Positions 43,391 through 52,533 are shown, counted from the stretch's first letter. The stretch: 64,000 nt of DNA from CAXXOZ01 sp963676435 (GCA_963676435.2 CAXXOZ010000006.1:62001-126000); one strand, 5' to 3'. Notes: generated by a model from the sequence alone, not told the origin. Program-made: numbers and translations.

Positions 43391-44581
43391 TCATATTTTA
43401 TTTTTTGTATATATTCTTGCAGCAATCATAGATGTCAAAGGTATAGTAAATAATATACCAAAGCTTCCTATTAAAGCCTGTAAAATTTCTACAACTATCA
43501 TTTCTCTATTTAATAGATGCATTACAGATGTACTATATGTGCTTAATAGTAATACAACCGAAAGAGAACTTCCTATATATGCAAGTATAAGAGTATTAGC
43601 CATTGTTCCCATCACATCTCTTCCTATATTCATACCTGACTTAAATAACGCATTAAAAGATGACGATGATTTTTCCTTCACTTCCCAAAGGGATGAAGAT
43701 ATTGACATAGAAACATCCATAATTGCTCCTATGGCACCAATTAAAATTGCTGCAAAAATTATTGCTTTTAAATCTATCGGTGTTTCAGTAGATATATAGG
43801 TTAAATAAATAGATTCTTCATCTACATAACCCGTTAATTCAAGAATTTTATCCATAATTATAGTTAATATCCCCGAAACCACAATACCACCAAAACATCC
43901 TAGAGTCGCAGCAAGGGTTTTCTTATTTATTCCATTCACAATCAAATATGTCATTATTATGGTATAAATACAAACTATTATCGAAGATAAATAAATATTT
44001 TTACCAGAAAGTATTGAAGGAATAAAAACCATAAAAACAGCAGCACATGTAAATACAAGAGAAAGTAAAGTATTAAATCCTTTCAGTCTTCCAAACAAAA
44101 GCAACGCAATTACAAAGAGGATTCCAAATACTAAAAGCTTATCAGTTTTCACAAACTCAATTAACTGCCAGTCTGTATCCTCCTGAAAATCATTCTTAAG
44201 TAGCAAAACTTTATCACCCTCTTCGGCTTCAGGCATTACAGTTCCATATAGACTATTAATACTTTGAAGCCCATTTACTGGCTTTCCCTCTTGTTCTCCC
44301 TCAATAATCGTTGCCTCAAATGTAATATCAACATTTTCAAGAGTATTAATACCATCAAGACTATATTCTTCCGCAACTCTATTTTTAATTGTATCAATCT
44401 CTGCCACAACAATAGTTTGATCCGAATCCTCAGTATTAAAAGCAGACAAATCTTTAGTTGCAATTTTATTTCCAGCTACAAGAAAAAGAATTGATAAAAT
44501 AACCGTTATAACATAAAGAATAACTTTACCTATTTTATTATTTTTAAAAAAACCAACTATTTTAAATGCATTTTTATTCAT
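43391..44581 (-). CDS. YibE/F family membrane protein
   Basis: The 396-residue protein has an N-terminal transmembrane segment (about 18-38), an extracytoplasmic region of about 110 residues (TIVVAEIDTIKNRVAEEY to DWQLIEFVKTDKL), and then about seven hydrophobic segments that form the YibE/F domain, with GAIGAIMDVSMSISSSLWE near 285 as its most conserved motif. Function of the family is unknown; it is thought to be a transporter. An AGGGG ribosome site precedes the ATG. A weak promoter (TTAGTA, 17 bp, TATAAT at 44628-44600) lies just upstream, so it may not depend on the distant c-di-GMP riboswitch. Confidence 0.85.
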   Translation of the reverse strand: MNKNAFKIVGFFKNNKIGKVILYVITVILSILFLVAGNKIATKDLSAFNTEDSDQTIVVAEIDTIKNRVAEEYSLDGINTLENVDITFEATIIEGEQEGKPVNGLQSINSLYGTVMPEAEEGDKVLLLKNDFQEDTDWQLIEFVKTDKLLVFGILFVIALLLFGRLKGFNTLLSLVFTCAAVFMVFIPSILSGKNIYLSSIIVCIYTIIMTYLIVNGINKKTLAATLGCFGGIVVSGILTIIMDKILELTGYVDEESIYLTYISTETPIDLKAIIFAAILIGAIGAIMDVSMSISSSLWEVKEKSSSSFNALFKSGMNIGRDVMGTMANTLILAYIGSSLSVVLLLSTYSTSVMHLLNREMIVVEILQALIGSFGILFTIPLTSMIAARIYTKNKI

Positions 44582-44660
44582 ATAGATACCCCTAAACTAA
44601 TTATATTTAAATACCAATCGTTTACTAATTTAACATTTTTAAAAGGTATTGTAAAGTTAT

Positions 44661-44890
44661 GATGCCGCATTCGAGCCGTTTCCATAGTCTTAATAATACT
44701 CCTACATTTTATTAGATCAAAAAGAAGGAGCAAACACACCAACTACAGCCAGATTTTTTGTTGTTGTGTTTTTTAGCTTTTTAACTAGGACTATATTTTT
44801 CTTACAAAACTATTTATACATAGGAACCCCCTAACACGATGTTTGGGGGAGACGAGAGCGGCACGATGCCGCATTCGAGTCGTTTCCATA
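44661..44890. repeat. 26-bp direct repeat pair
   Basis: GATGCCGCATTCGAG(C/T)CG followed by TTTCCATA occurs at 44661-44686 and 44865-44890 with one mismatch. On the minus strand each copy starts an ORF reading METxRMRH; the first (44685 down to 44578, 35 codons) ends overlapping the YibE/F start codon, but it lacks a well-spaced ribosome site, so I do not call it a gene. Confidence 0.75.
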
Positions 44891-44964
44891 ATATCTAATT
44901 AAAAGTATATGTTTTGTTAGAAAAATAAGGAGTAGTTATGGCTTTAAACACAACAACAAAAAAT
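44753..44964. repeat. MITE-like inverted-repeat element or structured RNA
   Basis: The arms at 44753-44810 and 44911-44964 are imperfect inverted repeats of about 55 bp. The outer 19 bases (ATTTTTTGTTGTTGTGTTT) are identical, as is the stretch ATTTTTCT-ACAAAAC at the inner end. The 100-bp centre holds two further hairpins, CCCCC/GGGGG (44827-44849) and GCGGCA/TGCCGC (44858-44872). The whole 212-bp unit would fold as one long stem closing a branched head. It has no coding capacity. It could be a non-autonomous transposon or an uncharacterised RNA; I see no target duplication. Confidence 0.65.
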
Positions 44965-44983
44965 CCCCTTCAGAAGGGGATTT
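44957..44983 (-). terminator. Minus-strand terminator inside the 45-kb spacer
   Basis: AAATCCCCTT and AAGGGGATTT form a ten-pair stem; on the minus strand it is followed by TTTTGTTGTTG. It lies between the c-di-GMP riboswitch and the YibE/F gene and would stop any transcript that passed the riboswitch. Confidence 0.7.
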
Positions 44984-45108
44984 CAAAGGGGATTTTTTGA
45001 TACACACACAAGGGTTTTCAAGAATTGGGAGGAAACTTGAATCCTCAATGCATATTAGTTATTATGTAAATTTATAACTGGCTATTTAATTGGATTTAAT
45101 TTTAAAAA

Positions 45109-45134
45109 CAAAAAAATCCGAATTCACCGGATTT
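45109..45134 (-). terminator. Terminator in the c-di-GMP riboswitch expression platform
   Basis: Minus-strand AAATCCG and CGGATTT pair around GTGAATT, followed by TTTTGTTTTT. It lies about 30 bases after the aptamer. Confidence 0.75.
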
Positions 45135-45162
45135 ACAATAAATTAAAGAATTAAAATTCTTA

Positions 45163-45238
45163 AACTGCAACCGGCTGTCATATCACAATGTGATTTAGAC
45201 CCTTGGCTTTGCGTCCTTATTTTTCAATAAGTTTGCCA
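45163..45238 (-). promoter_or_regulatory. c-di-GMP-I (GEMM-I) riboswitch aptamer
   Basis: The minus strand reads GGCAAACTTATTGAAAAATA, then GGACGCAAAGCCAAGGGTCT, and after a short variable hairpin (ATCACATTGTGAT) ATGACAGCCGGTTGCAG. These are the conserved blocks of class I c-di-GMP riboswitches: the GCAAAGCC block on one arm and the GACAGCCGGTTGC receptor on the other. No ORF follows for more than 500 bases until the YibE/F gene. The window also encodes GGDEF, EAL and HD-GYP proteins that would set the c-di-GMP level. Confidence 0.9.
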
Positions 45239-45262
45239 AATATTATTTTTTTAAACAAGCTA

Positions 45263-45291
45263 ATATTACTACACGAAAAAATAAAAGTCAA
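45263..45291 (-). promoter_or_regulatory. Sigma-A promoter of the c-di-GMP riboswitch
   Basis: Minus-strand TTGACT (45291-45286) and TAATAT (45268-45263) have a 17-bp spacer, about 25 bases ahead of the aptamer. Confidence 0.7.
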
Positions 45292-45312
45292 CAATATATT
45301 GAAAACATTTTG

Positions 45313-46764
45313 TTAAGTTTTTATTTCCTGTAATAATCGTTTTTTCATATTATATAACTTATCAGACAGGTCAACATGAACACTATGTGGGTTAACCAGC
45401 CTTCTAGATTCATCCCATAATGTTTCAAGTTCTTCTTTACAATGCTCTCTTATTTCCATAACAGTTGGTGATTCATACACACAAACACCTTTTTTAAATA
45501 CAGGTATTAGGATTTCTTTAATTTCATATGTGCCAGATGATAGTTTAGTCTTTTTCCATGTGCTTACTGGATCAAATAAGGTCAAATCTTCTTTGCTTGA
45601 AAAAACTTCATTTTCTAGTGCAATTAGATCTGCTTTTATTTTTCCTGTTTTTTTGTCATATATTCTATATAGGGTTTTATTACCAGGATTTGTTATTTTT
45701 TCAATATTTTCTGAAATCTTAATTTTGGGTACGAACTCTTTAGTGGTCTCATCTTCTATAGCTACTAATTTATAAACTCCTCCAAAAGAAGGACAATCAT
45801 TAGAAGTTATTAGATTTGTCCCTACTCCCCATGATGTAATTTTTGCTCCCTGCGCTTTAAGTGAATGAATAAGATTTTCATCTAAGTCACTAGACGCAGA
45901 AATAACAGCATCTTCAAACCCTGCTTCGTCTAGCATCTTTCTTGCCTTTTTGGATAAATACGCAAGGTCCCCACTATCAAGTCTTATTCCATATAAAGAC
46001 ATATCTATTCCTTGATCTTTCATCTCTTTAAACACTTTAATTGCATTTGGAACTCCAGACTCTAGAGTATCAAAAGTATCTACAAGCAATATACAAGTTT
46101 CTGGATAAAGTCTAGAATATTCTTTAAAGGCAGTATATTCGTCATCAAAACTCATAATCCAACTGTGTGCATGTGTTCCCTTAACTGGAATATTCCACAA
46201 TTTTCCTGAAAGAACATTACTTGTACCAACACATCCTGCTATAACTGCTGCCCTTGCTCCATAAATACCGGCATCTGGTCCTTGAGCTCTTCTAAGCCCA
46301 AACTCCATTACCCCATCTTCTCCAGCTGCATAAACAATCCTAGAAGCTTTTGTCGCGATAAGACTTTGATGGTTTATTATATTTAAAATAGCAGTTTCTA
46401 TAAGTTGGGCTTCCATTATTGGAGCCACCACTTTAAGTAAAGGTTCCTTTGGAAAAACCACAGAACCTTCTGGGACAGCATATATATCTCCTGTAAAATG
46501 AAAAGAACTTAAATAATCTAAAAATTCTTCTTCAAATATCTTAAGACTTCTCAAATAATCAATATCATCATAAGAAAACCTTAGGTTTTTTATATAATCA
46601 ATTACCTGTTCTAAACCACAAGTGATTGCATATCCACTTCCTGAAGGATTAGCTCTATAAAATGCATCAAAAACAACTGTATTTTTTTTATTATTTTTAA
46701 AATACCCCTGCATCATAGTTAATTCATAGAGATCTGTTAGTAAAGCTAAATTTCTGTTTTTCAT
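45313..46764 (-). CDS. pncB: Nicotinate phosphoribosyltransferase
   Basis: I place the start at 46764 (MKNRNLALLTDLYELTMMQG) because GAAAGGA lies seven bases before it; the longer frame lacks a site. This gives 483 residues. The enzyme joins nicotinate to PRPP, powered by ATP, in NAD salvage. Typical motifs are LLTDLYELTMMQGYF (8-22), EFGLRRAQGPDAGIYGARAA near 165, GTHAHSWIMSFDDEYTAF near 200, and YGIRLDSGDLAYLSKKAR near 265. Length fits the bacterial family. It is monocistronic, between the c-di-GMP riboswitch promoter and divergent malQ. Confidence 0.95.
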   Translation of the reverse strand: MKNRNLALLTDLYELTMMQGYFKNNKKNTVVFDAFYRANPSGSGYAITCGLEQVIDYIKNLRFSYDDIDYLRSLKIFEEEFLDYLSSFHFTGDIYAVPEGSVVFPKEPLLKVVAPIMEAQLIETAILNIINHQSLIATKASRIVYAAGEDGVMEFGLRRAQGPDAGIYGARAAVIAGCVGTSNVLSGKLWNIPVKGTHAHSWIMSFDDEYTAFKEYSRLYPETCILLVDTFDTLESGVPNAIKVFKEMKDQGIDMSLYGIRLDSGDLAYLSKKARKMLDEAGFEDAVISASSDLDENLIHSLKAQGAKITSWGVGTNLITSNDCPSFGGVYKLVAIEDETTKEFVPKIKISENIEKITNPGNKTLYRIYDKKTGKIKADLIALENEVFSSKEDLTLFDPVSTWKKTKLSSGTYEIKEILIPVFKKGVCVYESPTVMEIREHCKEELETLWDESRRLVNPHSVHVDLSDKLYNMKKRLLQEIKT

Positions 46765-46876
46765 AAAATATCCTTTCATATATGAGAACAATTATATCAC
46801 AATAAAAATTTTAGATATATAATAATACTTGTTTTAATATAAAATATTTCATATAATGACTTTAAGGAGGATTTTT

Positions 46877-48382
46877 ATGTCTATAAAAACTCTCGAAAAA
46901 AGAATGTCAGGAGTTTTACTTCACCCTACATCATTGCCATCCAAATATGGTATAGGCGATTTTGGCATTGATGCTTATAATTTTGTTGATTTTTTAGCTA
47001 AAAGCGGTCAACATTTATGGCAAACATTACCTCTTGGGCCAACAGGTTTTGGCGATTCTCCATATCAATCATTTTCTGCATTCGCAGGTCAGTCTTTGCT
47101 GATAAGTCCCGACAAATTATTAGAACTAAATCTGCTTAATAGTTCAGACTTAGAAGATATTCCTGAGTTTGATGAAAACTTTGTGGATTATGATAAAGTA
47201 ATAGATTTTAAAACAAAACTTTTTAAAAAAGCATATGAAAATTTTTGGGAACATGAACATGAAGAATTAAGACTTGAATTTGAGACTTTCTGTAAAAAAA
47301 ATGAGCATTGGCTACATGACTATTCTTTATATCGTTCTATAAAAGAATATTTTCAGAACTTACCTTGGATTGAATGGAGTGAAGAATTTAGATTTCTTTC
47401 AGCGAAAAACAGACAGATATGGGAAGAAAATCATCATTATGAGTTAGGTCGTTATAATTTTTTTCAATTTATTTTTTATAAGCAATGGCTTGAGCTTAAA
47501 AAATACGCCAACTATAAAGGTGTTTATATAATAAGTGATATTCCTATTTTTGCAGCAATGGACAGTTCTGATACATGGATGAATAAGCATCTTTTTGAAT
47601 TAAATGAAAAAGGTTTTCCTATAAATGTTTCAGGTGTACCTCCAGACTATTTTACTAAAACAGGACAGTTATGGGGTAATCCTATTTATAACTGGAAAAA
47701 AATGAAAAAAAATAATTACTCTTGGTGGATTAAAAGAATTGAACATCAGCTTGAAACAGCTGACTATTTACGAATAGATCACTTTAGAGGTTTTGAGTCT
47801 TTTTGGTCAGTACCTTACAAGGAAACTACAGCTTTAAATGGAAAATGGGTTAAAGGACCTGGAAGTGACTTTTTTAAAGCTTTAGAACATGCTTTAGGAA
47901 AGGATTTACCAATTATTTGTGAGGATTTGGGAGTTATAACATCTGAGGTTGAAAAATTGAGAGATGATTTTAACTTACCTGGAATAAAAGTCCTACAGTT
48001 TGGTTTTGATGATCCTAGATCAGATAACAACCTTTTACCTCATCACTATATTAAAAATAGTATTTGCTATACAGGAACACATGACAATGACACGACTTTG
48101 GGATGGTTTTTATCAACCAACTATGACTCAAAAGATAAATTACATAAATATCTAAATACAGACGCCTCAAGCGTATCATGGGATTTAATAAGGGCAGCTC
48201 TAGGAAGTGTTTCAATATTTGCAATAATACCTTTACAGGATATTCTGTCTTTAGGCACAGAAGCTAGAATGAATTTTCCTGGAACACCACAAGGTAATTG
48301 GAGATGGCGCTTTACTAAAGAACAAATTGATGATAATATAATTAGCAGACTAAAAATGTATACAGAATTATACGGACGATAA
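46877..48382 (+). CDS. malQ: 4-alpha-glucanotransferase (amylomaltase)
   Basis: I choose ATG 46877 (MSIKTLEKRMSGVLL), behind TAAGGAGG; an earlier in-frame ATG would place that site inside the gene. The 501-residue GH77 enzyme moves alpha-1,4-glucan segments between maltodextrins. GVLLHPTSLPSKYGIGDFG, WQTLPLGPTGFGDSPYQSFS, YLRIDHFRGFESFW (catalytic Asp near 299), ICEDLGVIT (acid/base Glu near 346) and YTGTHDNDTTLGW are conserved. It supplies substrates to glycogen phosphorylase, also in this window. Confidence 0.96.
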   Translation: MSIKTLEKRMSGVLLHPTSLPSKYGIGDFGIDAYNFVDFLAKSGQHLWQTLPLGPTGFGDSPYQSFSAFAGQSLLISPDKLLELNLLNSSDLEDIPEFDENFVDYDKVIDFKTKLFKKAYENFWEHEHEELRLEFETFCKKNEHWLHDYSLYRSIKEYFQNLPWIEWSEEFRFLSAKNRQIWEENHHYELGRYNFFQFIFYKQWLELKKYANYKGVYIISDIPIFAAMDSSDTWMNKHLFELNEKGFPINVSGVPPDYFTKTGQLWGNPIYNWKKMKKNNYSWWIKRIEHQLETADYLRIDHFRGFESFWSVPYKETTALNGKWVKGPGSDFFKALEHALGKDLPIICEDLGVITSEVEKLRDDFNLPGIKVLQFGFDDPRSDNNLLPHHYIKNSICYTGTHDNDTTLGWFLSTNYDSKDKLHKYLNTDASSVSWDLIRAALGSVSIFAIIPLQDILSLGTEARMNFPGTPQGNWRWRFTKEQIDDNIISRLKMYTELYGR

Positions 48383-48408
48383 TTATATATATTTATGAAA
48401 GGATCTAC

Positions 48409-49143
48409 ATGATAAGATTTATTTTAACATTAATAGCTCTGATAATTATACTTATATTAAGTTTAATAGCACTTCCAATTGAATGGTTAATTGGAAAAAT
48501 TAGTATCAATGCAAAAAACAAAAGCAGCAGAAAAATTGTTCAGTTTATCTTTCATATTTTTAAATTTACAACTGGAACAAAACTTACCGTTATCGGCAAG
48601 GAAAAGATACCAAAAGACAAGGCAGTTTTATATGTAGGAAATCACAGAGGAATATTTGATATAATCCTAACATATATAAATATGCCAGGAATAACAGGAT
48701 ATGTAGCAAAAGAAAAATTAAATAGATTTCCTCTATTTGCACACTGGATGAGAAACATAAAATGCTTATTTCTAGACAGAGATGATGCCAGACAAGGACT
48801 TAAAACAATATTAAAAGGTGTAGAATACATAAAATCCGGAATATCTATTGCGATTTTTCCAGAGGGTACGCGCTCAAAAACAGATTTAGAAATGCTACCA
48901 TTTAAAGAAGGAAGTTTTAAACTCGCTACTAAAACCAAGTGCCCTATAGTTCCTCTTGCAATAAATAATACTTCTGCTATTTTAGAAGACCAGTTTCCAA
49001 GAATTAAAAAATCACATATTATAATAGAGTTTTGTGATCCAATATATATTGAAAATATGTCTATAGAAGAAATCAAAAATCTGCCTTATAAAACTCAGGA
49101 TATTATAAAAGAAACGGTAGCAAAGAATTATAAAAATTTATAA
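48409..49143 (+). CDS. plsC: 1-acyl-sn-glycerol-3-phosphate acyltransferase
   Basis: The 244-residue protein makes phosphatidic acid at the membrane. After an N-terminal transmembrane segment (residues 1-27) it has the acyltransferase motif NHRGIFD (near 78; HX4D), FPLFAHWMRNIKCLFLDRDD near 105, and FPEGTRSK near 155. The order and spacing are standard for PlsC. It starts 26 bases after malQ with AAAGGAT upstream, so the two genes may be cotranscribed. It converges with the cardiolipin synthase gene, whose stop is adjacent. Confidence 0.93.
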   Translation: MIRFILTLIALIIILILSLIALPIEWLIGKISINAKNKSSRKIVQFIFHIFKFTTGTKLTVIGKEKIPKDKAVLYVGNHRGIFDIILTYINMPGITGYVAKEKLNRFPLFAHWMRNIKCLFLDRDDARQGLKTILKGVEYIKSGISIAIFPEGTRSKTDLEMLPFKEGSFKLATKTKCPIVPLAINNTSAILEDQFPRIKKSHIIIEFCDPIYIENMSIEEIKNLPYKTQDIIKETVAKNYKNL

Positions 49144-50616
49144 TTACATAAGCGGAGATAGAAGTCTGGAAAACTGCTCTTTAAAGCGGATAAACAGGCT
49201 TCTTTTTTCATAATCTTCTAATGTTAACTCTGTGCAGTACTTTAAATCCTCTTCAAATATCCTGTCAAACTTCTCAGTAATATCAGAATTATATATTACA
49301 GCATTAACTTCAAAGTTAAGAGCAAAGCTTCTAATATCCATATTTGCAGTTCCATAGGAACTTACTTTTCCATCAACTGTTATACCTTTTGAATGTAGAA
49401 AACCATTATTATATATATAACATCTAGCTCCAGATCTTAAAAGCTCTCCAATATTAGAATAAGTAGCCCAATATACAAAGGGATGATCGGGTTTACATGG
49501 TATCATCAACTTTACATCTACTCCTGATAAAGCCGCTATTGATAAAGAACTTCTAACCTCATTATCTGGTATAAAATATGGAGTTTGAATTCTAATGGTT
49601 TTTTCTGCTTTGGATATAAGTTTTGAATAATTGTCTTTAATAATCTGCCTTTGTGAATCTGGACCACTACTTATTATCTGAACCCCATTCTTTTTAAATC
49701 CTTTTACTGGATGATCATGGAAAAATCTATTTTCCTTAAATAAATTTTCCTTAACTGCATAATTCCAATCAAACATAAACCTTATTTGTAAATCCTCAAC
49801 AGCAGGACCCTCCATTTTTAAATGAGTGTCTCTCCAGTAACCATATCTTTTCTTTAGGCCAAGATATTCAACACCAAAATTAAATCCACCAACAAAACCA
49901 ATTTTTCCATCTATAACAACAATTTTTCTATGATTTCTATAATTTATCCTAAAGTTTATTTTCTTAAATAAAGCTTTAAAAAATATACCAGTTTTTATCC
50001 CATGACTTCTTAATTCTTTAATGGTTTTTCTTTTAATACCCTTTCCTCCGATTGCATCATAGAGAATTCTTATTTCAACTCCTTCATCTGCTTTTTTAAT
50101 TAATACTTTTTTAAGCTTATCAAATAAAGCGTCATCTCTCATAATGTAATATTGGATATTGATGGATTTTTTAGCTTCATTCATAGTGTTTAATAAATTA
50201 TTAAATTTTTCTTTACCATCAGTAAAAACCTGAATTTTATTTCCTTCTGTATATATTGCACCACAGGTATTTAGATTATATAAAATCAAATCAGAAAAAA
50301 CACCTAAAGGTTTATCTGAAATTTTTAGCTTATTATTTTCTAGTTTTTCTTTTTGCTTAGCTGCTTCAAGACTAAAAGTATCTTCTACTCCCTTTATTCT
50401 AAACATTTTACTCTTTCTATAATCCTGACCTATTATCAAGTAGAAAATAAATCCCAAAATTGGTATAAAATATAAAATTAACAACCAAGTCCACACGGAT
50501 TGAGGATCTCTTCTTTGAAAAAAAACAATGATAATTGCCAATAATATATTTATATAAAAAATATTATTGAAAATCCATTTTATTACTTCAATTGAGCTGT
50601 TTAGTAATTCATGCAT
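49144..50616 (-). CDS. cls: Cardiolipin synthase
   Basis: I choose ATG 50616 (MHELLNSSIEVIKWIF), because AGGAG precedes it; the upstream ATG has no site. The 490-residue protein has two N-terminal transmembrane helices with a QSVWTWLLILYFIPILGFI segment and two phospholipase D HKD motifs: NHRKIVVIDGKIGFVGGFNF near 226 and LHSKGITVDGKVSSYGTANM near 405. It condenses two phosphatidylglycerol molecules into cardiolipin. The gene runs tail to tail with plsC, whose stop codon is directly adjacent. Confidence 0.95.
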   Translation of the reverse strand: MHELLNSSIEVIKWIFNNIFYINILLAIIIVFFQRRDPQSVWTWLLILYFIPILGFIFYLIIGQDYRKSKMFRIKGVEDTFSLEAAKQKEKLENNKLKISDKPLGVFSDLILYNLNTCGAIYTEGNKIQVFTDGKEKFNNLLNTMNEAKKSINIQYYIMRDDALFDKLKKVLIKKADEGVEIRILYDAIGGKGIKRKTIKELRSHGIKTGIFFKALFKKINFRINYRNHRKIVVIDGKIGFVGGFNFGVEYLGLKKRYGYWRDTHLKMEGPAVEDLQIRFMFDWNYAVKENLFKENRFFHDHPVKGFKKNGVQIISSGPDSQRQIIKDNYSKLISKAEKTIRIQTPYFIPDNEVRSSLSIAALSGVDVKLMIPCKPDHPFVYWATYSNIGELLRSGARCYIYNNGFLHSKGITVDGKVSSYGTANMDIRSFALNFEVNAVIYNSDITEKFDRIFEEDLKYCTELTLEDYEKRSLFIRFKEQFSRLLSPLM

Positions 50617-50702
50617 TATTATTCTCCTAATAAAAAACATTTGTATTTTATATAATATAATGGTAAAATAATTGTCACTAGGTATATTTAAGGAGGATTA
50701 TT

Positions 50703-51137
50703 ATGAATCCAATTCTTTTAACAACTATTATTGTTTTAGCTGTATTGGCAATTGCTCTATTAGTACTTTATCTTTTTGGAAGAAGAGCTCAAAAAAGAGC
50801 TGATTCTCAACAAGAAGCAATGGATGCTGCTGCACAGACCATATCATTCTTTATTATCGATAAGAAAAAAATGAAAATAAAAGAAGCTGGTCTTCCAAAA
50901 ATTGTTTATGAGCAAACACCAAAATATTTAAGAAGATCAAAACTTCCAATTCTAAAAGTTAAAGTAGGACCAAAGGTTATGTCACTAATATGCGATTCTA
51001 AACTCTATCCTACACTTTTACCAAAACAGGAAGTTAAAGCTACCGTAAGTGGTATATATGTAACTTCTGCCAAAAGAATTCGCGGACCTGTTTATGAGCC
51101 GCCTAAAAAGAAAAAATTCATGGAGAAATACAGATAA
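50703..51137 (+). CDS. Conserved small membrane-anchored protein of unknown function
   Basis: The 144-residue protein has one N-terminal transmembrane helix (about 5-26, LLTTIIVLAVLAIALLVLYLF), a short basic/acidic connector, and a basic cytoplasmic or extracytoplasmic domain (AQTISFFIIDKKKMKIKEAG, ILKVKVGPKVMSLIC, LLPKQEVKATVSGIYVTSAK) ending in a lysine-rich tail. I do not recognise a characterised family. A strong AAGGAGG site and its own terminator indicate a real, separately expressed gene. The region before it (50617-50702) would hold its promoter. Confidence 0.75.
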   Translation: MNPILLTTIIVLAVLAIALLVLYLFGRRAQKRADSQQEAMDAAAQTISFFIIDKKKMKIKEAGLPKIVYEQTPKYLRRSKLPILKVKVGPKVMSLICDSKLYPTLLPKQEVKATVSGIYVTSAKRIRGPVYEPPKKKKFMEKYR

Positions 51138-51152
51138 AAAACTAATAGCCAG

Positions 51153-51204
51153 AGACACTGCTTATTTTAGGACAAACCTAAATCGGCAGTGTCTTTTGCT
51201 TTTA
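51153..51204 (+). terminator. Terminator after the small membrane protein
   Basis: AGACACTGC (51153-51161) pairs perfectly with GCAGTGTCT (51186-51194), followed by TTTGCTTTT. The distal arm and loop lie inside the 3' end of the convergent DUF1934 gene. Confidence 0.7.
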
Positions 51205-51610
51205 TATCCATAAATATATTACAATTAGAAATGTGCTGAGAATTTATCTCTAAGGTATAATTAATACCAACATTAATAAGTTCCTCTTTTTCCTCTATAT
51301 CTATGCTCTTCGCCTGAATCCCTACAAGCAAATCACCATAAGGTGTATTATAGTATGTAACATTCTTTTTTTCCTTTTCAAAAATCATATGAACATTCAT
51401 AGGCCCTTTTTTTATCAACTCCACACAGGAATCATTAAATTTAAGAGTACTTTTTATAACATCTTTTTCGTCTTCCATTACTTCATCATAATGTACATAA
51501 TGCTTGTCTTCCTCAAAAGAATACTCTCCGATTGTAATTATTTCAATATTTTCTTCCGGGTTGTTTTCAAGTTGTATTCCTTTAATTGATAATAAAACTT
51601 CTTTAGTCAT
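51167..51610 (-). CDS. DUF1934 family beta-barrel protein
   Basis: The 147-residue protein matches the DUF1934/YwiB family of calycin-like beta-barrels: N-terminal VLLSIKGIQLENNPEENIEI, a central STLKFNDSCVELIKKG, and NVTYYNTPYGDLLVGIQAKS then INVGINYTLEINSQHISNC. The function is unknown. It starts 14 bases after murI, matching a common clostridial arrangement near cell-wall or arginyl-tRNA synthetase genes. Confidence 0.82.
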   Translation of the reverse strand: MTKEVLLSIKGIQLENNPEENIEIITIGEYSFEEDKHYVHYDEVMEDEKDVIKSTLKFNDSCVELIKKGPMNVHMIFEKEKKNVTYYNTPYGDLLVGIQAKSIDIEEKEELINVGINYTLEINSQHISNCNIFMDIKAKDTADLGLS

Positions 51611-51624
51611 TATTCACCTCTATC

Positions 51625-52503
51625 TTAATACTCTTCTATGTTTACTTTTTCAATTTCTTCAATGTCAAAGTCTAAAATTGAATTGGCAAAAGTTCTAAAT
51701 TTTTCTGCAGTGTCACTAACATAAAATTCATACATTTTTTCCTTTTCAAAAATAGCTTCTTCGGATATAAGATTTTCATTTAAAAGTAGTCTTTCTAACT
51801 CTTTAGCTGTCTCATAAGCAGGGTTAACTAAAAATATCTTTTCCCCCATAATATTTGCAACGGTATCTCTCAGGAGAGGATAGTGTGTACATCCTAAAAT
51901 AAGAGTATCTATGTCTTTCATTTTTAATTCAGATAAATATCTTCTAGCAATCTCTGTGGTAACTTCATCATCTAACATTCCCTCTTCTACCAGTGGAACA
52001 AATAAAGGACATGCTTTTCCTTCAACCATTATACCTGGTGTGATTTCATTAATTACACCTGAATATATTTCGCTTGCTATAGTTCCTTCTGTCCCTATTA
52101 TTCCAACTTTCTTGTTACCTGTGGCTTTAGCTGCTGCACTAGCTCCAGGGATAACCACTCCAATAATAGGGATTTCAATTTCCCTTGCAATCTCTTCTAA
52201 TGAATATGCACTTGCAGTATTACATGCTATTACTATAGCTTTTACATCTTTACTTCTAAGAAATCTTATTATCTGTCTTGAATATTTTGTTACAGTTTCT
52301 TTTGACTTGCTTCCATATGGAACTCTAGCTGTATCACCGAAATATACAATCTTTTCATTTGGTAAAAGCTTCATCACTTCACTAGCAACTGTTAAACCCC
52401 CTACACCAGAATCAAAAATTCCTATAGGAGCTTCTTTTCTATCAGCATATTTTTTTGTCAAATTTCTTTTTTTCTCGTAAATATTTATATCTGGCTTTTC
52501 CAT
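51625..52503 (-). CDS. murI: Glutamate racemase
   Basis: The 292-residue enzyme converts L- to D-glutamate for peptidoglycan. The two catalytic cysteines lie in IVIACNTASAY (near 93) and LILGCTHYPLLRD (near 205); the substrate loops are IGIFDSGVGGLTVASEV near 28 and YFGDTARVPYG near 55. An N-terminal extension of about 20 residues precedes the usual start. It follows the GntR regulator by 30 bases on the same strand. Confidence 0.95.
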   Translation of the reverse strand: MEKPDINIYEKKRNLTKKYADRKEAPIGIFDSGVGGLTVASEVMKLLPNEKIVYFGDTARVPYGSKSKETVTKYSRQIIRFLRSKDVKAIVIACNTASAYSLEEIAREIEIPIIGVVIPGASAAAKATGNKKVGIIGTEGTIASEIYSGVINEITPGIMVEGKACPLFVPLVEEGMLDDEVTTEIARRYLSELKMKDIDTLILGCTHYPLLRDTVANIMGEKIFLVNPAYETAKELERLLLNENLISEEAIFEKEKMYEFYVSDTAEKFRTFANSILDFDIEEIEKVNIEEY

Positions 52504-52533
52504 TAAATTCTCACTTTTTAGTAATTAAATTTT

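Noticed and set aside
44578..44685. 35-codon minus-strand ORF overlapping the YibE/F start
   Set aside because: The stop-start overlap is tempting, but the only AGGAG lies 13 bases from the ATG, and the first codons are a copied direct repeat.
44939..45001. 20-codon plus-strand ORF after GGAG
   Set aside because: Its codons coincide with one arm of the inverted repeat and a terminator hairpin, which explain the sequence better.
51911..52480. 189-codon plus-strand ORF
   Set aside because: It is antisense to murI, whose catalytic motifs are intact; composition fits a shadow frame.
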